Of a stretch of 64,000 nt of DNA, positions 1 to 11,122 are shown in pieces. Every line of letters begins with the position of its first letter. Positions within the stretch are counted from its first letter, which is position 1. The translations under genes were made by a program, and so were the position numbers. Below the pieces are notes generated by a model. It was not told the DNA's origin and made no database searches. It saw only the letters and a list, made by a program, of their open reading frames with translations. This DNA comes from Holothuria scabra. Lineage: Eukaryota > Echinodermata > Holothuroidea > Aspidochirotida > Holothuriidae. The stretch lies in contig CM074187.1 in NCBI GenBank assembly GCA_037179385.1, forward strand, positions 42,566,879 through 42,630,878, read 5' to 3'.

Positions 1-944
1 ACGACGTGACAAATTCGAACCCGAGATTCTGGTTCCGGTCGAGTTTTGTGAGTTTTCATGAAAACTATCTCCATCTCTGGTAGGAAAGAACTCAAACTGT
101 GGAACCTGTGCAAATAAATGATTTGTATCGCAGGACTAGTACGAAATTAAATTGTATTATTTCGTGATGCCACAACGACAGCTTTTATCGCATTGTATAC
201 GTGTCCGATAAAACTGTGTGTCGGTTGAAGTTACGGAAAAAATCACATAACATTTTATTTTCATAGACCCCTGATTCAAGTATTATATATTTAACTGCAA
301 AATTTGGTAAATATCTGGCTCTTTCGACCAGAAATGGGAGAAGAATTGAATAAGAACTCACAAGAATCGGATCGCAACTTCCGATCGGAATTCGTGTGAC
401 AACGTCAGTGTGGTGAAAATTGAATTCCAATCATACGTGTAACGTCATTAAGTTACGCAAATTTAACAAAACTGTTTTATACTTTTCTAAAATTCTCTTT
501 TAAATTTACAAGCAATTTTCTCATTTCGAATCTAATCTTATTGTTAGAAGTGCATGCCATGCAGGCATGAGGACTTTTGCCGAAGACATATGTGTATGCC
601 TACAGTCTGACGACTTAAAACAATTAACAGTCAAAGGTAAGAAAAGTGTAGCTCATAAATTTTAAAGGATGACTTCATTCCTGGTTGTTTGAAGTTCAGT
701 TTGGGTTCCAATATTTTCATGACGTCAAGTTTTCCTTGCTCCGTAATAAACATGAAGAAGAATCAATAGACCATGAAACGGTGAGCAAGGGGAATACAGG
801 GAAGGGTCTAGGGTATATAAAAAGTGTTATTTTAATTTCGTCTTGTTTTCTCAATGTATCGGAGAACAGCGGCCGATCCAGGATTTGCCAGAAGGGGACC
901 AGGTCAGTTATGTCAAAAAGGATAACAATAGGGGTGAACGTCAG
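1..944. other. Unassigned non-coding stretch
   Basis: No convincing gene, repeat or RNA was recognised. The short open frames here lack domain-like composition and overlap on opposite strands. Confidence 0.4.
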
Positions 945-1860
945 AAGGCTTATTTAAGCGGAGCGCCACCATTAGTTGTACGCGAAGCGTACAAGAAAAT
1001 TTTTTACTTTACACACCCTCCAGATGGCACTTCCCGAATGAGAATAATATGAAAAATGGTGCAAATATTTTTGTTTTTACATGGAATGACAACATGAAAC
1101 TAATTAGAAATGTCACATTTTGAGACTAGCACTTACAACTGTCACTTAGTGTAAAGGTAAAAATGTACGTCACTGATGTTTAATAAATATATTTTTACGT
1201 GTCATGTATTGAAAGTTATGTTCAGAGTGTCGCCATAAAAGGGTAAACACAGGCAAAGGCGTACGGAAGGAGCTTTTCAGTTGACCCCGGAAAAGGGGGA
1301 CAAAAGATTCTCTGTCCGGAGCGGAGCACCACCATTGGTTCGCGCAGGAAACCCCATTCCTCGGGCTTGTAAGTAGAACCTAAACAATCATTGTTTTGTA
1401 ATTCTGGAGGAAGGACCATCCAAGTGAAGGACTACCATCAGTTTCATAAACAGAAGATTTGAAAAACTGGAAACCCCTCCAACAGTCAAACAGACACAAA
1501 TGGCGTTGCCGGAAAGCATGGGTGTACGAAAGCATTTCACTTTGTGCGGCAGAAGATTTTTTGCAAAAAAACTATCTAAGTGGAGCTCCATTATCACTTG
1601 GCACGAAGCGTAGAGAAAATTTTGAAAAATCATACCCCTCAGACAGTCGAAAATGACATTTCCCAGGCTTACAAGGATGATCCAAGCACTGTCGCTATTT
1701 TGAGTTTTCGTTCGCAGAAAACGTTTACTCCAAACTAAATGTCAGCCAGAAAGACTATCTAAGCGGAGCGCCAGCGTTTGTTGGCACAGAGACCATAGAA
1801 AATTTTGAAAAATGGGAGCCCTCAGCGAGCCAGAGATGAGAGATGATGGCCTTCTCAATG
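945..1860 (+). repeat. Cluster of dispersed ~100-bp modules (nonautonomous transposon derived)
   Basis: The same module recurs in direct orientation near 955-1040, 1573-1665 and 1757-1850, with a shorter relative near 1320-1400. Each begins with a segment like ctaagcggagcgccacca, passes through gaaaattttgaaaaat and a CCCTCAGACAG-like stretch, and ends near a caggcttacaagg-like motif. The same module appears in many other places in the window and inside hAT-like elements, so this is mobile-element debris and not a gene. Confidence 0.65.
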
Positions 1861-3655
1861 AGGCTTAAAAGGAGGAACAAAGCAGTTGCTCTTTTGATCA
1901 GAAAATTACCAGAAAAAATGTACCATTGGATGAAATGATCTTGTATCTCTTCGGGGAAAACTATAAAACTGAACTGATAACATACTAATTTCATTAACTC
2001 TTTTGGGACTCTTGGTTAAATTGTCTTTGTTTCTGGCCGCACTCCTCACTGTCAGACTGTAAATGATTTAACTCCTATTCTGTGTCGTAGCTAGACATTT
2101 TACTGGAAGGGGGAGGGGGCAAGCAACCAAGTTTTCCAATTTTTTTAAGTGTGAACACCTATCTGACGTAATTTGGGGCCCGAACCGAAATTTTTACCCT
2201 TCTTAAGCAAATTTTTCAAGTAATGGAGTTTGTACTGGATGAAATTTTGGATTCAGGGTTCCCTTTATAAGGAAATGTAAACAGTTCGGGAATTACTGAA
2301 GAATCTGTATTTCTTATTGGCAAGTCTGAGATTGCACCGGGACCAAAGATAGTTTCTGCTACCCAATGTTATCAAAGGCCTACAAATTGAGGCTCTCCGA
2401 CATGATGATTTTAAGAGTAAAGAGCCTTTATTGGAGAAAATTTGGAATTTAATGATATACAATACATGAAAACAGCACTGTACTCAGGTAGTTGTCTATA
2501 TCACTCGATGATCTGTTGATTTTGTCATCTCCAGAGTTGGGAAATTTACGAGGGAACAAGAGTACAGAAGTAACTTCAAATTGCTGCAGGGCCTGGAAAA
2601 ATTTGCATATTTAATCATATAATTTAAAACATGGAACTTTTATAAACGAGAATTCGGAATTTCATGAAGGAAAAGTTGGCCTCGGAAAACCACAGTGCAG
2701 TTTACTGGTGTCACAAATGGCAAATTTCCGATATTTTCACTTTCAAAGCCAGGGGCACCTGTCCCCCTGTAGCTACGTCATTGCTTCAATTAGTCACATC
2801 TTTTGAAAAAAATGTCACGTCACGAGACGGGTTTAAGAAAATTTTTAGGAAGACTTATGCTAAGAAATTCTAACACCGTATCATTAATGTAATTGAAAAA
2901 CAACCTGTAGACCTAATTTTCATTAGGCCCATTAGGTCTACCGTAGCCCGAGTTTCGTATGTAAGGGTAGGATAGATCTAGGCAAATTGACCAGCTAGTA
3001 GACACTACAATTAAGCAACATATTTTGAAAAATTTGCTTAAAATTCAGCGCGCTTCGCGCCGCAAATTACGTCCCATAAAAATGGTGTTCACCCTAAAAC
3101 AAATCGGAAAAATTTGGGTGATTGCCCCTCCCTATAAAAATTCTAACTACGCCACTGAATAGAAGTAAGATCAGAGAGTTCGGGCATTCACAAAGACAAT
3201 TCCTTCAATTAAATATATGTAGAATTTAGCTAAGAGTCGCAAGGGAGTTAACTACATCAGCATGTTTTCAATTCCGTTTTGTAGTTTCCCGAAGAGGCAC
3301 AAAACCATTTCATCCAACGCTATATTTTATCTTTTAATTTTCTGATCAAAATAGCATTGCTTTGACCCTCCTTCACAAGCCTGGAAAATGCCATCTCGGC
3401 GGTCTAAGGGTTCCTACTTTTCAAAATTTTCTGTGGACTCCGCGCCAACTAATGGTGGCGCTCCGCTTAGTTAGTCTTTTTGCCTGAAATTTAGTTCAAA
3501 GTGAACGTTTTCAAAAAACAAAAACTTTAAATAACTGCTTTGATCATCCTTGTAAACCTGGGAAATACCATTTTCGACTGCCCGAGGGGTACGATTTTTC
3601 AAAACTTTCTCTACGTTCCGTGCCAACTGATGGTGGTGCTCCGCTTAGATAGTGG
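1560..3655. mobile_element. Long composite inverted repeat (foldback-type element)
   Basis: The left arm (about 1560-2235) reappears in reverse complement as the right arm (about 3020-3655). Matching points include ggatgaaatg near 1928 against its complement near 3310, the two tandem modules at 1573 and 1757 against inverted ones at 3560 and 3385, and cgtagctagac near 2087 against the complement of ctaactacgcca near 3150. The spacer of roughly 0.8 kb carries a segment (gaagaatctgtatttc near 2297) that recurs at three other loci. The arms are diverged by point changes and small gaps. No transposase ORF is present. It is best read as a nonautonomous foldback DNA transposon or an inverted pair of related elements. 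Confidence 0.6.
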
Positions 3656-4530
3656 GTCTGCTGCCATGCACTGTTCTGTACCGATATTCATTATCCCAAA
3701 GTTCGTCACTGGGGATGAAACTTTTAAATGTTTTTTCCTTCAATGCAGGGGCGGTTCTACGGGGGGGGGGGGGGCTAGGGGGCTTTAGGCCCCCAAAATT
3801 GGATAAATGATTTACGTAAACTATCAGTAGCAAAGACAAAGATAAGCTCTTTAAACATTGTTCATGGTTCAACATGGAGTCGAGCGAATTCTTTCATGGC
3901 ACTGCAAAATATACTATATTCCTGTACAGGCACGTTGTCCAATTACCGGAGTTAATTTAACACTCGATGTCTCAAGTTGGTCTGATGTGACATCGAAAAC
4001 ACATGCAATCAATCAACGTAACAACAGCGCATTAGAGAAGTGCGCTCTTTGCACTGATACCAAGCCAATCTGTATATTGAATCGGAGCTGGAAGTCCGTC
4101 TTCCAGCTCCCTGATTGTATTTACACACGGGAAGGACACGTGCGTATAGGCCTACTTAGCAGTGTAGTGTTTACTGAAAAACTGCATGCCTCTTAAAGGT
4201 AGTGTGACATGTCAGAAAAATGACCTGACTTCCCTTGGCAGTTGTGGAGTGAAGTTTTCTTAGGAAAAATCCGTTGCATTTATTTCAATATCTTTTAAGG
4301 TTCTCAAGATATACCTCTTTAAAGTTCGAACGGTTCTGAAGAAAGTTGTTGCCCATGCAAAAATAATGATGTGAAGTGTTGCGTAGTGTTGACATTTATC
4401 TCTTAATTACACATCAGATAGTTTATGGTAAAAAAAAAAAGTGTCCCTAGAATCGCGCCTGCTTCAATGGAAACTGAGGGAAAATAAAAAGTAAAAAACG
4501 ATGTAGATGTCCTGGAGGGTATAGTGAGGC
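3656..4530. other. Unassigned stretch with poly-G run and one hairpin
   Basis: Contains a homopolymer G run near 3762-3775 and a perfect 11-bp hairpin at 4084-4110. No gene was recognised. Confidence 0.4.
4084..4110. other. Perfect short hairpin (11-bp arms, 5-nt loop)
   Basis: Arms ggagctggaag and cttccagctcc surround the loop tccgt. It is followed by ctgatt, as is the palindrome at 8191-8210. Role unknown; possibly a transposon terminal structure. Confidence 0.6.
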
Positions 4531-4985
4531 AGACGCGTAGCCAAGGGGTGAGGGTCGAAGGGGCAGCGCCCCCATTAGCGCCACAATGGGTCAGCGCGGA
4601 GCGTTGAGAAAATTTGAAAATCGCAACCCCTTAGACAGTCAGATATGGCGTTTCTTAGGACCTGTAAGCTGATGTTAAAGGGCAGGAGCAGTCATCCCAA
4701 ATTGAAGAAGTTTGGTAGACTGTCCAGTTTCATGATTGGCTGTTGGGAGTCACGTGACAATGAAAAAAAAGAATGAAAAATTTCAAAATGATCAGAAATA
4801 TGCATAACAAACTCTATGTGTTATTAAATGTGAGTAAGGGGGAAGTCGAGGGATGTAAGGGTAGGGGTGTAATTAAGCAAAAATGACATATCACGTAGGC
4901 CGATTTTAGTTGGCATAGGATCTTATTTTTGCTTTATGAAGTAAAAGCTCCGGTCTTCGCCCCCTAAATCCGTCCCTGGTATGAA
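4531..4985 (+). mobile_element. Decayed nonautonomous DNA element containing the shared module
   Basis: Starts near cgcgtagccaaggggtg, carries the shared module (gcgccacaatggg, then gaaaatcgcaacccc) at about 4565-4660, and ends near gccccctaaatccgtccctgg. These ends resemble the CAGTGGCGTAGCC and CCGCCACTG style termini of other hAT-like copies here. No target duplication could be defined. Confidence 0.4.
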
Positions 4986-5062
4986 TAGGACGAAGAAGCC
5001 CCGTTGTTGAAATCTTTCATTACAGTTGACAACGGGACGAAAACTGGCTTAATTGTTGTGTG

Positions 5063-5367
5063 TTAAAGGCCCAATTTTTTCATCCCCAAACAGTACCAAT
5101 TCTCCCAACCTTCTTAATTAAGCCCCTCCCACAATTGTCTGAAATTCACCCTCATTCAGACACAATCTCATTTTATTGCTTTAGGGTGAGTATAGAAAGC
5201 TCAAGGTGTATTATCAAAACACTCTCAGAACAGTTCATGCTGTGAAATATAAGCTTTGGTGCTCTGCATTGTTTGAATTAGCAGTCAATCAAAAAGCTGA
5301 GCCAATTGAGAGTTTCTGTTACCCTATACTAGAAGTGTAGTTTGGGGTGAGAGGATTGTCCCTTTAA
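5063..5367 (+). mobile_element. TTAA-flanked MITE, family T1
   Basis: A 297-bp element (5067-5363) is bounded on both sides by TTAA (5063-5066 and 5364-5367). The left end AGGCCCAATTTT and the reverse complement of the right end, AGGGACAATCC, form a short imperfect inverted repeat. Related copies lie at 53674-53951 (same orientation), about 6960-7247 (reverse) and a fragment near 57138-57270. A TTAA target is typical of piggyBac and Kolobok. Ends beginning AGG rather than CCC make Kolobok-like the more likely choice, by inference. No ORF. Confidence 0.65.
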
Positions 5368-5791
5368 GTTTTTGATAATGTCAGAGCATGACGAAATTGG
5401 CGCAGTTGTCGTGTTTTAAGTCTTTACTATGTGAGAAGTTTACTATAGCCTAGATTTGTGTAGGCTTATACATAAAATGAGATTGTTCGTCGAACTTGAA
5501 CAGGCAAGTCCAGTGAATCAAAATTAAAGGGAAATGGTCTCTTCGATCAACATTCAACAATATCAATCACCGACAAAAGATCTACTTTTCGCATTTACAA
5601 CTTACACAGACCGAGTATCATTTTTGTAGGTCAAATATACCTAAGCCTAAAAGTGCAACAAGATTTCGATATCTTTTTGGCTATTAAGCTTACATTTTTT
5701 TTTAAAAAAATCAAAATAAAAATTGTGACTTTACTATTCATCTACAATCAACGAGTGAGTTGTCCGAACACAGGGGTGTCTGAACGTTGTG
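5368..5791. other. Unassigned non-coding stretch
   Basis: AT-rich sequence between two mobile elements; no gene or repeat recognised. Confidence 0.4.
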
Positions 5792-5799
5792 CTGCCGGA

Positions 5800-6821
5800 C
5801 AGTGGCGTCACCAGACTTTTCATTCTGGGGGGCACTGGGGGCGCAACAATTTTGTAGGGGGCACTGCTAGACTCCACCCATGGCGCCGACGGAGCTCGAA
5901 GCGCTAGGCTCAACGGGTGGGGTCCAGGAGCCCACCTTAGGCCCCCTGGTAGGGTCCAGGGGCAAAGCCCCGGTGGAGGTCCAGGTAGCGAAGCCCCCGG
6001 AAGTTTCTGGTTTTAAGCGTGTTTGTGAGGTATTAACGTCGTTATTTAAGAGTAATTTTATTGACTTAACACTGGTCTAAAAATTACCTCGAAGGTAACT
6101 TCAAGTAAGACTTTCGGTAAAAAAAACCCCACTGATTCAACTACGTGCCAAGAGTGGATCCGGCTGACGTTTTGAAAAAGGGGTAGATGAACTATAGGGA
6201 AAGAAGTTTATGGGCAGTTCAATGTGAGTCTTGGTGGGGATCCACGGGGCGAAGCCCCTGGAAACTCCTGAGTTTTAGCATGTTTCTGAGGTCTTAAAGT
6301 TGTTTTTAAGGGTTTTCTTTACACTGGTTTAAAAATTACTTACAGGGCAACTTCAAGTCAGATTTTTTGGTAACAAAACTAACGTTACTGAAACTACTAT
6401 CGAGAGCGGATCCGGCTGACATTTGAAGAAGGTGAGATGAACTAGAAAGAGATAGAGAAGGCAGTTGATGGGAAATAAGATGTAATCCTCTTAAGGAAAA
6501 TGTAGGCCTAATCCAACTTAAAGGGTTACCTGAGCTGTTCGCCACTTTCAATTGACGTAGTCGGAAGTGTGAAGAAATTTTTGAAAAAACGCAACCTCTC
6601 ACACAGCCGGAAATGGCATTTCCCAGGTTTTTGCGATATTTTAATTTGGAAAACATGAAAATTTGTTGCCTTTTCTTGTCAACAGAGGAATTAAATCCTA
6701 AAAAATTCATAGTCACACTCCGACTACAGAAGACATTTTTTTGAAAATCTCAAATCTCAGTTGGGGGGGGGCGCATGGGGGGCACACGATTTTTCAGGGG
6801 GCTCCCTTGGCGACGCCACTG
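5800..6821 (+). mobile_element. hAT-like nonautonomous element with 8-bp target duplication
   Basis: The element begins CAGTGGCGTCACC and ends GGCGACGCCACTG, forming terminal inverted repeats. The flanks ctgccgga (5792-5799) and ctgtcgga (6822-6829) are an 8-bp target duplication with one mismatch, which is diagnostic of the hAT superfamily. A unit of about 250 bp is repeated internally (gagtggatccggctgac near 6153, gagcggatccggctgac near 6404). The shared ~100-bp module lies near 6545-6640. No transposase is present, so it is nonautonomous. Diverged relatives lie at about 44440-45030 and 53232-54177. Confidence 0.75.
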
Positions 6822-6959
6822 CTGTCGGAACAAAGTAGTGCACTGGACGGAAAGAATGAGTACCGAAATTAAAGATGTCAGAAAGGAGTGGGTTATAGAG
6901 TTTAAGGAGAGGGGAAAGAGAAATTGGTGAACTCCAATTGGAAAAAGGCCCCACTGGAT

Positions 6960-7247
6960 AAAAGGCAGTCAAATCTCTCCCCAAACTTCAATTTTTATAG
7001 TAGTCCACAGAAATTTTCAATTGGCTCAGCTCCTTGAATGACAGCAAGTTAAAAAAGCAGAGTACTGTAGGTCATATTACACAGTGATGGTGGATTGATT
7101 ACACATTGGGGGTCTTGTAAACTCACTCCAAAGCAATAAACTGGAATTGTGTCTGGATAAGAATATGATTTAGACAGTTGTGGGAGGGGCTTAAGAAAGT
7201 AAATGGATAGAGTTGGAGCTGTTTGGGATTAGAGGATAAGGCCTATA
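6960..7247 (-). mobile_element. Diverged TTAA-type MITE, family T1, reverse orientation
   Basis: Reverse-complement similarity to the 5067-5363 copy, including a gacagttgtgggaggggcttaag stretch near 7176 and ggctcagctccttgaatgac near 7025. The ends are degraded and no clear TTAA remains. Confidence 0.55.
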
Positions 7248-8699
7248 AACCAGAGTAAGACGTTCCACAAGTGTATACTCCCGTATGTCTTTGGTTGTGT
7301 CTCACGCAGAAAAAAAAAAAACAATAAAATTTCTATGATATATGTACTACACTGGAAGAGAGAAAAGGTGCATTGGGATGAGAACAGCAACTCCTTGATT
7401 TGTTCTCTGGACAAATGTTCAATTCGCAAACAGTGCGGTATAAAGTATACATAGACGTACGTAGGTACATGTCATTTTATGTAGGTCAAGAATTTCCATT
7501 TTCAATTCTTTCTTTCAGTAGTTTGGTGCAAGATGTTGGTAGAAGGACGATGACCCCCTGACCTTAACTGCCCCTGGCTGGAAGAATACTTCAGTATCCA
7601 AAGCAACGATCTTTAAGTATTTGTCGATACCTACAGTTTCGACCAAATGTGAGGTTATGAGGTATAAAAGGAATGTATCAGGTTTGAGATCACTATTTAA
7701 AATATTCTGGATCTTAATTATGGAAAGAGAAACCTTCATACCTCCAATGAAAGTTCACAGCATGGATGTACTAGACGCCGCATAGATGACGAGGCTGCTT
7801 TATATCCATGTCTATGCATTCATTTTTATGGGACAGACTTGGGTGAGAATAATTGTTTAATGCAACACGGAAAAAATATGTACTCCTCGTCGGTCCGTCT
7901 ACAATTGAAAACATCTCAGAACTTTCGTCCGAGTATTTCAATATTGTGGGCAAAGTTTTGTTCAAGGACATGAACTGGGACTTAGGAAGTATCGTTTTTT
8001 CAATACCTTAAGCTGGCCAGATGTGTTGAAAATCTTTGCATTTTTTAAATATGATTCTTTATGAAATCGCAATTTGCCTATGTACCCCTTTAGTTGTCGG
8101 ACAAACTTTTGAGATTCAACTGTCCACGGTTACAACAGAGTTCCTATTTACCTTAGTATGAATGACTATTGAAAGCCACCGTAATTTGGGCAGGGAGTTG
8201 CAACTCCCTGATTTGGGTAAGATTGAAACCAGCGATTTATTATTTTCGGCCTAATTGTATCGAAGTGACTTTTCCGCGTCTTTGTCCATCTGGAGTTGAT
8301 TGTAATCGACGAAGAGCAGTAGGGTTGATGTAACTGCCCGAAGTAATGATGTAATACGAGGCCAATTCAGCCACTTTTGCTTTAAATTACTGCTTGTTTT
8401 GTATTTCATAAATATTGGTAATAGTATTTTTCCTGTCTCCTTCTTACCCTCTGGAGAGTTTTACTCAAAACGATGGTTTCGATTGACAATTATTATCAAT
8501 TTTCGTTGGTTTCGATGGGGCTTACATCTATGACAGTAGTTAACTCACCATCAAAGTGGCCCTTAGTAAAGTAAAAGGGACATCAATAATAGCTTGGCAT
8601 GAAAAAGGTCTGATGTTCAGTTGAGGTAAAACTATCACATTCATTTTCATAAGACTGAGAATGACCAGTGGTACAGTTGACAAGAAAGAACTACCTTTG
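7248..8699. other. Unassigned non-coding stretch
   Basis: No gene recognised. It holds one perfect 20-bp palindrome at 8191-8210; otherwise unique-looking AT-rich sequence. Confidence 0.4.
8191..8210. other. Perfect 20-bp palindrome
   Basis: cagggagttg is followed directly by its exact complement. The same arm sequence forms the stem of the hairpin at 57968-57996, so the two are probably related. Confidence 0.65.
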
Positions 8700-9130
8700 A
8701 AAATATGGGGGCCAATAGGGCAAAAAAGACAAATGGCGAAATATTCATTTTGATTTCAAAAATAAATTTTAAAAGTAAAAAAAAATTGTAAGTAAAAAAA
8801 TAACAAATAAAATAGGCAATGACTAAATTTAAAAAGCGAACAGAACGTGTAACGTCCCCAAAACAAATAAAAAAACACCAGAAGTAGATATAATTATCTT
8901 AAAATTAACACATTACCGGTTTATCCAAATGAAATATCAAAGCCCTCCAATAAATAAAAATGGAAGACAAATGAAAAGAAATAAAATAAAAATGCAAATA
9001 GAAACGCAATTTTGTGTTTTTGTTCATCTTGTGTTTTCATTTTATTCATTGTTATCTGTTTTTTTTTTTATTTATTTGGGTTCCTTAATAGTTATTTTAA
9101 ATCGTCTTTTTTGCCCTTTTGGCGCGCTAT
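8700..9130. repeat. A/T-rich low-complexity stretch
   Basis: Long runs of A and T with short AAAAT, AAAT and T-run words. It ends with an imperfect hairpin near 9105-9150 (ttgcccttttggc against gtgaccaaaaggac). The open frames here are composition artefacts. Confidence 0.5.
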
Positions 9131-9523
9131 AGGTGACCAAAAGGACAAAAACAATTTGCGAAAAAGACAAACTGCGGAAAGGGCGATTCGTGAAAAGTTG
9201 AGGGCGTCCTGAGATTAATGGATTCAGAACACCTATCTCTGTAAATATGCTTGAACACCGCATTAGATATCCAAACCCGCACAACCAGTTAAAGCCACCG
9301 CGAAGACTTGCTTGCAGCCATACACTCCCTTTGTTGAGGAGCATGTAGCAAGGCAGTACGCACATCAGTGGGCAGTCTAAGTCGATCACGGAGGTGTTAT
9401 TAGCTAACAACACCTCCGCGCTGCTATAACGTTTTCTCTCGGCCACCAAAGCAATCAGTTAAGAGGTTGAGGAAGAGAATCATATGAAAGTGTGGGGGAC
9501 TTTTTGACCATTTGTGGTGGAAG
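9131..9523. other. Unassigned stretch with one hairpin
   Basis: Contains a hairpin at 9389-9418 with perfect 10-bp arms (cggaggtgtt and aacacctccg) and a 10-nt loop. No gene recognised. Confidence 0.4.
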
Positions 9524-9860
9524 GATAAACAGCGTCGTCAGAATTTTCGTCACGGAGGGGGGGGGGAGATAAGTTTTGTGATCGTTGGCATGAGGGAGGG
9601 GTCAAAGGGAACGGGGATAATTCTAAGGGGTCTTCCCCTCTCTCTTTTGAAAATTGTTTTGAAAACTGAATGCCCTCAGATGCTATTAGGAACAAAAAGT
9701 GAGGGATTGCTGGGTTAGTTAAATTTCGTTTTCCTGGGCAATAATTGTCCTGGGTTCCATCATTTTTGGAAAAGTAAGGGTGCTTTTTGAAGATGCCCCC
9801 CTTCCAAAAAAGTGAGGGCCGTCCCATGCCCCTCCCGCCAAGGATCCACGCCCAAGAATT
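9524..9860. mobile_element. Probable hAT-like remnant
   Basis: The edges cgtcgtcagaattttcgtcac and cccctcccgccaaggatcc, with internal G-rich and C-rich borders, resemble the degraded ends of CAGTGGCGTC elements elsewhere in the window. No target duplication was found. Confidence 0.3.
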
Positions 9861-10982
9861 AGTCCGCTTTGGATGGGTAGTTTGTCTTGTCATGCATAAA
9901 CTGGCGGGCTGAGAATTAAGATTCCTGTGAAGTCTCATGGAATTCACTGAACAGTTTTGTTTGATCCTTCCATATGGAACTAACGAGCGAACCGTTCGGT
10001 CCGTCGGCAAAATCTGTAAGGAGCTCCTGATTTCTGCAGGTAGCAAACCTTCATGGTATTCACAAGGGGCCCAAATGGACCAGCCCATATATGTCCGTAT
10101 GATCCATAGGGGAAAGTTCAGGGTCCTACGTGGGCAACTACCCCATTAGGGGCCAGATCTATCCCATATGGACCTTATAGGCATATGTGCTGGCCCGGAC
10201 AAAATGAGCCCATTACAAATTCTGGTTGCAAGTTCATATCATGGCCCCATTCGATGGCGCGTAATAGGTCCCTGGGAATTCCTTATGGGAATGTTACCAT
10301 GGTGACATAACGTTCTCACTTTATTGGCCCAAAAGGGTCTAGTGTAGTCTATCAAAGGTGTGCGACTCCAAAGTAAGGAGCTCCGGTCCCTAGACCTTGA
10401 CTTTACAAAAGTGCCAGCTTCCAATCGACTTGAGAACCTTTGTCTGAACTTTTTCCAACAGGTCAGATGTTCGTGTAGTATATAAGCCAGTGTTTTGAGG
10501 TGGTGTGCTCGATGCGAACAGTAGTGTTGCCTTTGGCATGCAACCATGAGGGTTCAGCTGATAGCCTGTTAATGGACCAACTTGTGCCCTAGGAATAACG
10601 ATGGGTTGCGACAATAGAAAGGGCAGTAAGTGGCGTACGCAGCATTTCTCTCAAGGGGGAATGCAGTACGTATATATATGAATCAGTTCAGCGCTTGTGT
10701 TAAGTGACTGTAGGTAGTCATTAGTGGGTCCATCAGCCTTAAATCGTCTTTATTTATTGTCTACATGAATTATTTTCAAACCATCATATTCAGTGTAATT
10801 GACTGAATCACACAGGTAAGCAAGGAAATTGAAAGATTAAAAGGGGATAGACCCCAGTTATGGCCGATTGAAATCAGAGCATCACTTGCTGTCCGGATTC
10901 GCTTGTAAGGAAAATCCAGGGGCTGCATGAACGCTTTTTGAGACACCTCCCCATTTGGAAACCAGAAAGCCAAAAGGCTTAG
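9861..10982. other. Unassigned stretch
   Basis: The open frames are not protein-like as wholes. A short minus-strand stretch near 10390-10520 reads like a decayed reverse-transcriptase C-terminal piece (DLLEKVQTKVLKSIGSW), which is weak evidence. Nothing else recognised. Confidence 0.35.
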
Positions 10983-11122
10983 TGATTCCTTGCTGCTGAA
11001 ATGTAAGGCCTTTTTTCACATTGGCATTGCTTTGCAATGTTTTTCAATTTACAGGGCTCCATAATGTGCCTACAAAGTACACATGCAAGGCATCCAATCT
11101 TTCTACATTGAGATCCCCCTTG

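Noticed and set aside
9480..10088. 202-codon minus-strand frame
   Set aside because: It spans G/C-rich remnants of a mobile element and unrelated flanking DNA; no domain, no splice signals, low-complexity composition.
10390..10614. Possible LINE fragment on the minus strand
   Set aside because: Only a short stretch resembles a reverse-transcriptase C-terminus; not enough to support a feature.
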